NCBI GenBank assembly: GCA_050248795.1
Contig: JBFWRS010000098.1
Coordinates: forward strand, 1-5,035
Direction of reading: 5' to 3'
DNA: 5,035 nt
From: CAZTDU01 sp050248795
GTDB taxonomy: Bacteria; Pseudomonadota; Gammaproteobacteria; Burkholderiales; SG8-39
A program made the position numbers and the translations under genes. The first letter of the stretch is position 1; every line of letters begins with the position of its first letter. The notes beneath the pieces were generated by a model, which had not been told where the DNA came from, ran no database searches, and saw only the letters and a list, made by a program, of their open reading frames with translations. Positions 1-5,035 of the stretch are shown piece by piece.

Positions 1-541
1 GCGGGCTTCCCGCGTCCGCCGAGATCATGGCGTCGCCGCGCGCCTCGGGCACGTTCGCGAGCACGTACTGCGTGCCCCAGGTGCCGCCGGTTTCCTCGTC
101 GCTGACGAAGGTCAGCACCAGTTCGCCAGCAAGCAGGGCGCGGTCCGCGGCGAGCAGCTTCGCCGCCATCAGCGCGGCGGCAAGCCCGGCTTTCATGTCG
201 CAGGCGCCGCGGCCATAGAGGCGGCCCGAGTCGATGCGCGCGGAGAACGGCGACCCGGTCCACGCCGCGGCATCGCCCGCCGGAAAGGTGTCCAGGTGCC
301 CGTTGAACAGCAGCCGCCTGCCCGGCCGGCCGCCGGCAAGGCGCGCGATCAGGTTCACCGCCGGCTCGCGGCCGATGACGCGCCTGACCTCCATGCCCGG
401 AATGGCGGCGAGGAAGGCTTCGACGCGCGCAGCAAGGGCGTGGGTGTCGCCCGGCGGGTTCTCGCTGGGCGTGGAAACGAGCTCGGCGCACAGCGCCTCC
501 AGTTCGGCATGGGACTGCGCGATGCGTTCGGACAGGTTCAT
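1..541 (-). CDS. M20 family metallo-hydrolase (ArgE/DapE-like), N-terminal part
   Basis: This is the first 180 codons of a zinc-dependent amidohydrolase or peptidase of the M20 family (acetylornithine deacetylase / succinyl-diaminopimelate desuccinylase type), cut by the left window edge. The metal-site motifs appear in family order: GHLDT (H82, D84), GRGACDMKAG (D115, the bridging Asp), and SDEETGG (E149 as general base, E150 as metal ligand). The third metal-ligand region, the dimerisation domain and the last His would lie outside the window. The opening LVSTPSENPPGD is typical of the family. The protein is presumably cytoplasmic, since no signal peptide is visible. The ATG at 541 is the first Met in frame and gives a normal N-terminus, but it has no good Shine-Dalgarno sequence. 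The gene is divergent from the LysR-type regulator at 615, which may control it. The substrate (N-acyl amino acid, dipeptide or carbamoyl compound) cannot be told from this part. Confidence 0.93.
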   Translation of the reverse strand, partial: MNLSERIAQSHAELEALCAELVSTPSENPPGDTHALAARVEAFLAAIPGMEVRRVIGREPAVNLIARLAGGRPGRRLLFNGHLDTFPAGDAAAWTGSPFSARIDSGRLYGRGACDMKAGLAAALMAAKLLAADRALLAGELVLTFVSDEETGGTWGTQYVLANVPEARGDAMISADAGSP

Positions 542-614
542 GGCGGGCGGAAGAATATCAGCCTCGCCGCTGCCGCGATGCGAACCTGGCTGTGCGCGGA
601 GGTAGACTCTTCAG
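542..614. promoter_or_regulatory. divergent intergenic region between M20 hydrolase and LysR regulator
   Basis: This 73-bp spacer separates two divergently transcribed genes and must hold the start signals of both if they are not read from further away. LysR-type regulators usually bind such spacers and control both their own gene and the divergent target. The only AT-richer patch is around 551-560. Read on the minus strand it gives a TATTCT-like hexamer, which is too close to the hydrolase ATG to be a convincing -10 with a normal leader. TAGACT at 603-608 resembles a -10 element for the regulator but overlaps its Shine-Dalgarno. I could not identify a clear palindromic T-N11-A operator. Confidence 0.4.
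598..603 (+). promoter_or_regulatory. Shine-Dalgarno site of the LysR-type regulator gene
   Basis: GGAGGT at 598-603 is a near-perfect anti-16S match, 11 bases before the ATG at 615. It supports that start codon over any internal Met; the next Met in the frame is residue 97, far inside the protein. Confidence 0.7.
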
Positions 615-1595
615 ATGGAACTGTACTGGCTGCAGGATTTCCTCGCCCTGGTGCGCAGCGGCAACTTCTCGCGCGCGGCCACCGAGCGGCACGTCACGCA
701 ATCGGCGTTCAGCCGCCGCATCCAGGCGCTGGAGGAGTGGGTCGGCACGCCCCTGTTCGATCGCTCGGCGCACCCGGTGGAGCTGACGCCGGCCGGCCAG
801 CAGTTGCTGCCGATCGCGGTGAGCAGCGTCGAGCCGCTGCTGGATTTCCGCGCCTCGGTGCGCGCGAAGGCGCAGGATGCCGCGCCCACGGTCAGCTTCG
901 TCATGCCCACGCCGTGCTCGGCCGGCATCTTCCCGGTGCTGATCGCGCGCCTGAACCGCGAGCTCGGCCCGCTGATCTGCCGCGGCGCGGTCAAGCGCAT
1001 AGACGACGTCGCCGAGCGCTACGCCGCCGGCGAGGCCGACCTCGCGCTTACCTACCGCCATCCGCTGCTGCCGCGGCCGGCCGCATTCGCCGAGTTCGAC
1101 GCGGTGGAAATCGGCGACGACCCGCTGGTGCCGGCCTGCTCCGCGCAGCGCCGCGGCCAGCCCGGCTACGTGCTGCCGGCGAGCGCCGGCGCGCCGCTCA
1201 TCTACCTGCCGTACGGGCGCTCGTCGTTCATCGGCCGCGTCGTCGACGACGAGGTGGCGCGCCGCGTACCGGACGTGCGGCCGCAGCGGCTGTTCGACGA
1301 TCCGCTGATTTTCGTGCTGAAGGAACTCACCTTGCAGGGACTTGGCGTGGCGTGGCTGCCGCGCTCGACGATAGAGCGCAACCTCGCCGACGGCAGCCTG
1401 GTGCGCGCCGGCGCCGGCAGCGACTGGGAGATCGGCGTCACGGTGGAACTGCTGCGGCGTCGCAAGCGCCTGTCCGCGCCGGCCGAGGCAGTGTGGGAAC
1501 TGCTCGCGCGCGGCGCGGTGGCGGTCGACACCGCGAGCGCGAACGGCGCGCCGCGGGCACCCTCGCGCAAGCTGCGCTCGATCAGCGAAGCCTGA
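615..1595 (+). CDS. LysR-type transcriptional regulator, HypT (YjiE)-like
   Basis: This 326-residue cytoplasmic DNA-binding regulator has normal LysR length. The N-terminal winged helix-turn-helix spans about residues 3-62 (NFSRAATERHVTQSAFSRRI, then GTPLFDR and LTPAG). A linker helix follows, then a periplasmic-binding-protein-like effector domain from about 92 to 300. Compared from memory with E. coli HypT (YjiE), the hypochlorite-responsive LysR regulator, it shares the WLxDFL start, AFSRRIxALE, a segment equivalent to NSYMGRL (here SSFIGRV), and GxGxAWLP followed by an I-E/Q-x-x-x-x-x-G-x-L-V stretch. HypT is activated by oxidation of Met123, Met206 and Met230. The aligned residues here are L113, I206 and L231, and the protein has only two methionines, so it probably senses something else. 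Cys residues are C101, C122 and C175. The Ala/Ser-rich tail after about 300 is poorly conserved. It probably regulates the divergent M20 hydrolase. Its 3' end overlaps the convergent GTPase gene by 14 bp. Confidence 0.94.
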   Translation: MELYWLQDFLALVRSGNFSRAATERHVTQSAFSRRIQALEEWVGTPLFDRSAHPVELTPAGQQLLPIAVSSVEPLLDFRASVRAKAQDAAPTVSFVMPTPCSAGIFPVLIARLNRELGPLICRGAVKRIDDVAERYAAGEADLALTYRHPLLPRPAAFAEFDAVEIGDDPLVPACSAQRRGQPGYVLPASAGAPLIYLPYGRSSFIGRVVDDEVARRVPDVRPQRLFDDPLIFVLKELTLQGLGVAWLPRSTIERNLADGSLVRAGAGSDWEIGVTVELLRRRKRLSAPAEAVWELLARGAVAVDTASANGAPRAPSRKLRSISEA

Positions 1596-2586
1596 GCGCA
1601 GGCGCGGCAGGCGCGCGCGCGACGCTCTCCACCGACGCGGGCCAGGGCGGCAGCACGTCGCCGGGCTCGAGGCCGCGCGTGATGAACACCACGCGCGAAG
1701 CCGAGGCCGCGCCACCGAGGAACTCCGGCGGCGACACCAGGTGCTGCACCGCATGCACCGCCACCGGCGAATCCGCTTCCGCCGCCATGACGATGCCTTT
1801 CACGCGCAGCAGCCGCGCGCCGTGCGTGCCCGCGAGCGCGTGCAGCCAGTCGCCGATCGCCGCCAGCGGCTGCGGCGCATCCCACGACAGCACGAAGGAT
1901 TCGATCGCCTCGTCGTGCGCGGCGCGCAGCGCGCCCGCCGGCACCGGGCGCCCGGGGGTGACGCGAGGCGCGGCCAGCCATGCCGCGTCGGCGGTGCCGC
2001 GCGCCACTCGCGCGCGCTCGGCGTGCGCGTTGACTTCGTCCAGGCGCGCTTCGAGTGCGCGCACCGCCCCTGGGTCGACGAGCTCCGCCTTTCCGAGCAG
2101 CAGCCGGTCGGCGAGCAGCGCCTGCCGGTAGGCGGTGCCCGCTTCCTCCAGCGCCGCGAGGCCGAGCTGCGCGTCGACCAGCGTCACCAGGGATTCGAGT
2201 CGGAAGCGGCCGCGCAGCGCCGGCGACTCGACGAACAGCTGCAGGATCGGGCCCGGCTCGGCAAGGCCGCTGGTTTCCACCGCGACGCGCGCGAACGCCG
2301 GGATGTCGCCGCGGCGCACGCCGCGCTCCAGCCGCAGCAACGCCTCGGCGAGGTCGGCGCGCACCTGGCAGCAGACGCAGCCGCCAGGCAGCAGCACCAC
2401 GTCCTCGGTGGAGGATTCGATCAGCCGGTGATCGATGCCCACCGCGCCGAACTCGTTGACGACGATCGCCGCGTTCTCGAGCGCGCCGCCCTTGAGCATC
2501 GCGTTCAGCAGCGTCGTCTTGCCCGCGCCCAGGGCGCCGGTCAGCACGCTGACGGGAATGGCCGCGGTGCCGGCGGAAGGCGTCAT
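1582..2586 (-). CDS. COG0523 (CobW/CobN-like, P47K) family GTPase, putative metallochaperone
   Basis: This 334-residue G3E P-loop GTPase belongs to the COG0523 family, whose members deliver or insert metals (zinc, cobalt, iron) into client proteins. Visible motifs in order are Walker A GALGAGKT (17-24), NEFG (44-47), the family hallmark GGCVCC with metal-binding Cys at 70, 72 and 73, VETSGLAEP (E104-G107, Walker B region) and TLVDA near 139. The CobW C-terminal domain runs from about 230 and contains LRVKG near 260-264. The guanine-specificity motif, normally NKxD, reads GKAE (165-168). No His-rich metal-binding stretch is present. I chose the ATG at 2586, which puts the P-loop 16 residues in; an in-frame GTG at 2610 would add 8 residues, and neither start has a strong Shine-Dalgarno. 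It lies 55 bp behind the flavin oxidoreductase on the same strand, so it may be the last gene of that operon. The client protein and the metal are unknown. Confidence 0.93.
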   Translation of the reverse strand: MTPSAGTAAIPVSVLTGALGAGKTTLLNAMLKGGALENAAIVVNEFGAVGIDHRLIESSTEDVVLLPGGCVCCQVRADLAEALLRLERGVRRGDIPAFARVAVETSGLAEPGPILQLFVESPALRGRFRLESLVTLVDAQLGLAALEEAGTAYRQALLADRLLLGKAELVDPGAVRALEARLDEVNAHAERARVARGTADAAWLAAPRVTPGRPVPAGALRAAHDEAIESFVLSWDAPQPLAAIGDWLHALAGTHGARLLRVKGIVMAAEADSPVAVHAVQHLVSPPEFLGGAASASRVVFITRGLEPGDVLPPWPASVESVARAPAAPALRLR

Positions 2587-2600
2587 GGCCGCAAGTATGC

Positions 2601-2640
2601 CGCGCAGCACCGCGTACCGCGACGCGAAGTTCGCTGCGCG
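2601..2640. repeat. 8-bp inverted repeat between oxidoreductase and GTPase genes
   Basis: CGCGCAGC (2601-2608) pairs with GCTGCGCG (2633-2640) across a 24-base loop. There is no T-tract on either side, so it does not look like an intrinsic terminator. It could be an attenuating hairpin or an operator just upstream of the GTPase ATG, but an 8-bp match in DNA this rich in GC can arise by chance. Confidence 0.2.
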
Positions 2641-2641
2641 C

Positions 2642-3673
2642 TCAGGCCGGCAGCGGCTCGCGCTCCATGCCGGGGCGGTACGTTGCCAGCGGCAGGCCGC
2701 GCCGGACTCTATCGAGCCAGTCCGGATTGGCGAGCAGCGCGCGCGCCAGCGCGACGAAGCCGGCGCCGGTCTGCTCGAGCGCGGCTTCGCAATCTTCGCG
2801 CGTCACCAGCCCGCCGTTGGCGATGACGCAGCAAGCGGGTGCCGCGCGCTTCACGGTTGCCGCCAGCGTTTCTCCCCAGGGTTCCGGGCGCAGCGTGCGT
2901 CGCGTGCTGACATGGATCGCATCGACGCCGGCGCCGGCGAGCGCACGCGCGATCGATTCGACTTCGTCGCGCCCGCCCGGCGGCTGGTATTTCACATCGT
3001 CCATTTTGTAGAGCGAGAAGTTGAACGACAGCACGCCGTCGGGAAGCGCCGCTCTCACCGCGCGCGCCACCGCGAGCGGCACGCGCAGCCGCTCGCGCAG
3101 CGGCACGCCGGGCTGCGACAGCAGTTCATCGAGCAGGTAGCCGCGCGCGCCGTGTATCTCGACGCCGTCGAAGCCCGCGGCGCGCGCGCGAGCCGTCGCC
3201 TGCGCGAAGCCATCGACGATGCGCTCGAGTTCCGCTGCCGTCGCGGCGCGCAGCGGCGCGCCGGCGTACGGCTTCGCCATCTGCCAGCTGCTGCCTGCCG
3301 CGGGCTCGCCGCTGGCGCCGAGCGCGACTGCGTGCAATCCGGGTTCCGCCAGCCTGCCGCCGTGCTGCAACTGCAGCAGGATCTTCGCGCCCGCGTCGTG
3401 CACCGCGCGCGCGACCCGCGCCCACGGCTCGACATGGCCGGCGTTCGCCATGCCGGGCTGGCGGAAGTAGGCGCGGCTCGCTTCCTCGTCCGTATACGCG
3501 GCCTCGGTGATCAGCAGGCCCAGGCCGGCACGGGCATAGCGCGCATAGTAGGCGGCCATCGCCGCGGTCGCCGTGCCGTCCTCTGCCGCCTGCATCCGGG
3601 TCATCGGCGACAGCACCACCCTGCCCTGTACCCGCAGCGCCGCGAGCGCCGCCGGGCCGAAGATCGCGGACAT
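2642..3673 (-). CDS. old yellow enzyme-like NADH:flavin oxidoreductase, atypical active site
   Basis: This 343-residue FMN-dependent TIM-barrel protein belongs to the old yellow enzyme (OYE) family, which reduces activated C=C bonds or related substrates with NAD(P)H. Family motifs in order: VVLSPMTRM (19-27, with T25 at the FMN-contacting Thr/Cys position), GLLITEAAY (52-60), QLQHGGR (Q101-R107), GFDGVEIHGARGYLLDEL (H174, Y179), IHVSTRR (253-259), ANGGLV (285-290, phosphate loop) and ARALLANPDW (310-319). Three departures stand out. The second substrate-binding residue (Asn/His after His) is R177. The conserved N-x-RTDEYGGS segment after the GYL helix is missing, about eight residues shorter. 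The usual VRxS Arg is Asn (N218 in FNFS). The SLYKMDD and STRR-x-x-x-P segments recall the divergent OYE-like groups rather than classical OYE or YqjM. The ATG at 3673 overlaps the iclR stop as TGATG and has GGAGG 12 bases upstream. The substrate is unknown. Confidence 0.9.
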   Translation of the reverse strand: MSAIFGPAALAALRVQGRVVLSPMTRMQAAEDGTATAAMAAYYARYARAGLGLLITEAAYTDEEASRAYFRQPGMANAGHVEPWARVARAVHDAGAKILLQLQHGGRLAEPGLHAVALGASGEPAAGSSWQMAKPYAGAPLRAATAAELERIVDGFAQATARARAAGFDGVEIHGARGYLLDELLSQPGVPLRERLRVPLAVARAVRAALPDGVLSFNFSLYKMDDVKYQPPGGRDEVESIARALAGAGVDAIHVSTRRTLRPEPWGETLAATVKRAAPACCVIANGGLVTREDCEAALEQTGAGFVALARALLANPDWLDRVRRGLPLATYRPGMEREPLPA

Positions 3674-3675
3674 CA
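3671..3675 (-). other. TGATG stop-start overlap, iclR to oxidoreductase
   Basis: On the minus strand the regulator's TGA (3675-3673) shares its final A with the oxidoreductase ATG (3673-3671). This is the classic arrangement for translational coupling by a terminating and re-initiating ribosome, and it ties the two genes to one mRNA. Confidence 0.85.
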
Positions 3676-4494
3676 GCGCAGCGGGCCTCCGGTGACCGCC
3701 ACCGAGGCCGCCATCTGGTCGGCGGCGCGACGCATGCGCGGCAGCAGCTTCGCGGTGAGCGTCTTTTCTTCTATGCCGGAGCGGTTGACGCTGACGTTCA
3801 GCGCCGCCAGCACCTTGCCGCGCTGGTCCAGCACCGGCACCGACAGGCCTGCGGTGTGCTCCTGCATCTCGCCGAACACCCAGGAGTAGGACTTCGCGCG
3901 GTCGGCGGCGATGATGCGGCGCAGCTTCGCCGGATCGGTCACCGTGCGCGACGTGAACGGCCGCAGTTCGGCACGCGCGAAGTAGCTCTCCAGTTGCGCC
4001 TCGTTCAGGCTGCCGAGCAGCACCCTGCCCATCGAATTGCAGTAGGCCGGCAGCCGGGAACCGACCGTCACGCCGGCATTGAGGATGCGGTGCACCGGGA
4101 TGCGCAGCACGTAGACGATCTCGGTGTCGTCCAGCACCGAGAGGCTGCAGGTCTCGCCGATGTCCTCGACCAGGCGCTCGAGGATGGGCTCGGAGAACGA
4201 CCACAGCGGCATCGACGACAGGTAGGCGTAGCCGAGCGACAGCACCTTCGGCGCGAGGTAGAAGTGCCGCCCGTCCTGGCCGGCGTAGCCCAGTTCCTGC
4301 AGCGTCAGCAGGTAGCGGCGCGCGCCTGCGCGCGTCAGCCCGGTGCGCTCGGCAACCTCGGACAGCGTCAGCACGTTCGCGCGCTCGCCGAACGCCCGGA
4401 TGACGGCAAGCCCCTTGGCGAACGCGCCGATGAAGTGACGGCTTTCCGGCGCGGCGGCGTCCTTCGTCTTCTTCCTTGCGGCCATGGCCGGCAT
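3673..4494 (-). CDS. IclR-family transcriptional regulator, PcaR/PcaU/PobR type
   Basis: This 273-residue regulator has normal IclR length. The winged helix-turn-helix spans about 20-85 (FAKGLAVIRAF, LTLSEVAERTGLTRAGARRYLLTL, then GYAYLSS), and the effector-binding GAF-like domain about 95-265 (ETCSLSVLDDTEIVYVLRIP, LPAYCNSMGRVLLGSL, AALNVSVN). The LTLSEVAxRTGLTRAxARRxLLTL helix and LPAYxxSMGRVLL match the branch of PcaR, PcaU and PobR, which sense beta-ketoadipate-pathway aromatic acids. The ligand-pocket stretch usually near DQELExGLRS reads FGEMQEHTAG, so the ligand may differ. The ATG at 4494 is preferred over the ATG at 4485 because GAGG at 4506-4509 lies 11 bases before it; the N-terminus is Lys-rich (ARKKTK). 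The gene sits 32 bp after the acyl-CoA synthetase and overlaps the oxidoreductase start by one base. It is therefore likely a regulator embedded in, and controlling, its own operon. The operon promoter is not in view. Confidence 0.94.
   Translation of the reverse strand: MPAMAARKKTKDAAAPESRHFIGAFAKGLAVIRAFGERANVLTLSEVAERTGLTRAGARRYLLTLQELGYAGQDGRHFYLAPKVLSLGYAYLSSMPLWSFSEPILERLVEDIGETCSLSVLDDTEIVYVLRIPVHRILNAGVTVGSRLPAYCNSMGRVLLGSLNEAQLESYFARAELRPFTSRTVTDPAKLRRIIAADRAKSYSWVFGEMQEHTAGLSVPVLDQRGKVLAALNVSVNRSGIEEKTLTAKLLPRMRRAADQMAASVAVTGGPLR
3686..3690 (-). promoter_or_regulatory. Shine-Dalgarno site of the oxidoreductase gene
   Basis: GGAGG on the minus strand (CCTCC at 3686-3690) lies inside the 3' end of iclR, 12 bases before the oxidoreductase ATG at 3673. 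It decides that start against the longer open frame that continues upstream inside iclR. Confidence 0.6.
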
Positions 4495-4526
4495 TATGCG
4501 CGACGCCTCGCGCGGCGTGCCCGCGC

Positions 4527-5035
4527 TCAACCCGGCGCGCATGGCGGTTTCACGTCCGGCTGCCGTTCCAGCAGGGCGTCGACGACGCAGCAGTCTTCGT
4601 CCCGCTCGCCGACGAACACCGGGTTCAGGTCCAGCGATGCGATGCGTCCGCCGGCAGCGGCGACCAGCGCGCCGGCGGCGCAGGCGATGCGCGCGAAAGC
4701 ATCCAGCGCGAGCGCAGGTTCGCCGCGCACGCCCGCAAGGATGGCGCCGATGCGAAGCGCGCGCAGCTTCGCCAGCACGCGCGCCTCGTCGAAGGGCCAC
4801 GCGAGCAGCGCCACATCGCCCAGCGCCTCGACGTACTTGCCGCCGTCGCCGACCATCACCAGCGTGCCGTAGCCGGCGTGGTAGCGCGCGCCGACCAGCA
4901 GTTCGCGCCGCGTGCGCTGCATTTTCGCGACGATCACGCTCGCATCGCGCGCGCCCAGTGCCTCCAGCGTCCGCAGCATTCCGGCGCAGGCGTCGGCCGC
5001 GTCCTCCGCCGACGCGCAACCGAGGCGCACCAGCC
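4527..5035 (-). CDS. ADP-forming acyl-CoA synthetase (ATP-grasp), C-terminal part
   Basis: These are the last 168 codons of a protein with the ATP-grasp domain of NDP-forming acyl-CoA synthetases (acetate-CoA ligase family, COG1042), cut by the right edge. The frame is open to the edge and reads in as LVRLGCASAEDA, matching the segment after the family's HK-x-x-x-GLV motif. Further motifs are VMVGDGGKYVE (the GDGG nucleotide loop), a VALLAWPFDEARVLAKLRAL helix, GVRGEP, and IASLDLNPVFVG, whose Asp-Leu-Asn-Pro is the conserved metal-ligand signature near the C-terminus. The reaction interconverts an organic acid, CoA and ATP with acyl-CoA, ADP and phosphate; the acid is unknown. Whether the full protein is a fused form of about 700 residues or a separate beta subunit cannot be seen. 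The stop is 32 bp before iclR on the same strand, so it probably heads or sits upstream in the same operon. Confidence 0.88.
   Translation of the reverse strand, partial: LVRLGCASAEDAADACAGMLRTLEALGARDASVIVAKMQRTRRELLVGARYHAGYGTLVMVGDGGKYVEALGDVALLAWPFDEARVLAKLRALRIGAILAGVRGEPALALDAFARIACAAGALVAAAGGRIASLDLNPVFVGERDEDCCVVDALLERQPDVKPPCAPG

Noticed and set aside
296..2131. Long plus-strand open frame (611 codons)
   Set aside because: It is rich in Arg and Ala, has no family motif, and overlaps the LysR gene in another frame and the GTPase antisense. In DNA this rich in GC such open frames are common by chance.
2642..3673. Frameshift or pseudogene reading of the oxidoreductase
   Set aside because: The frame is continuous from ATG to TGA and family motifs before and after the shortened loop are in the same frame, so a subgroup feature is more likely than decay.
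3763..3774. T-rich run on the plus strand as a possible terminator
   Set aside because: It is inside the iclR coding region, has no preceding GC hairpin in the right place, and no plus-strand gene ends there.
2435..3889. Plus-strand open frame of 484 codons
   Set aside because: It lies antisense to the oxidoreductase and iclR genes, both of which carry clear family motifs; its own translation is low-complexity Arg/Ala/His-rich sequence.
3674..4204. Upstream extension of the oxidoreductase frame into iclR
   Set aside because: The added sequence is Arg-rich nonsense in the wrong frame of iclR. The ATG at 3673 with GGAGG upstream gives the normal family N-terminus.
3856..4872. Plus-strand open frame of 338 codons
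   Set aside because: It is antisense to iclR and the acyl-CoA synthetase, with no recognisable domain.
4495..5019. Upstream extension of the iclR frame into the acyl-CoA synthetase
   Set aside because: The extra residues are a frame shadow of the synthetase. The IclR homology begins just after the ATG at 4494.
1..5035. Mobile elements, CRISPR arrays, tRNA or rRNA genes
   Set aside because: No transposase or integrase motifs, regularly spaced repeats, or tRNA-like cloverleaf sequence were seen on either strand, and base composition is even throughout.

Overview
The window is gene-dense, very GC-rich DNA (about 70% G+C by eye) with strong G/C bias at third codon positions. The gene families (M20 amidohydrolase, LysR and IclR regulators, ADP-forming acyl-CoA synthetase, old yellow enzyme) suggest an aerobic, metabolically versatile proteobacterium, most likely a betaproteobacterium of the Burkholderiales type. 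That assignment is an inference from style and content; no RNA gene or phylogenetic marker is present.

Layout. Positions 1-541 (minus) hold the N-terminal 180 codons of an M20 metallo-hydrolase, cut by the left edge. A 73-bp divergent spacer separates it from a LysR-type regulator (615-1595, plus) that resembles E. coli HypT (YjiE). This regulator converges on, and overlaps by 14 bp, a COG0523/CobW-family GTPase (1582-2586, minus). Upstream of the GTPase on the same strand lie an atypical old-yellow-enzyme-like flavin oxidoreductase (2642-3673), an IclR-type regulator of the PcaR/PcaU/PobR kind (3673-4494), and the C-terminal 168 codons of an ADP-forming acyl-CoA synthetase (4527-5035, cut by the right edge).

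How the genes may work together. The four minus-strand genes are closely packed: 32 bp, then a 1-base TGATG overlap, then about 55 bp. They could be one transcript from a promoter beyond the right edge, in the order acyl-CoA synthetase, iclR, oxidoreductase, GTPase. The regulator and flavoenzyme look translationally coupled. A CoA ligase, a PcaR-like sensor and an ene-reductase-type enzyme together suggest a small catabolic module for an organic acid, perhaps aromatic-derived or unsaturated; the substrate cannot be read from the sequence. On the left, the regulator and divergent M20 hydrolase form a typical LysR-target pair.

No mobile element, CRISPR array, tRNA, rRNA or convincing terminator was seen, and no stretch over 300 bases lacks a gene. 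I see no clearly new multi-gene system. The best leads are the HypT-like regulator that lacks all three methionines of the E. coli redox switch, and the flavoenzyme that lacks the usual RTDEYGG segment and two usual active-site residues.
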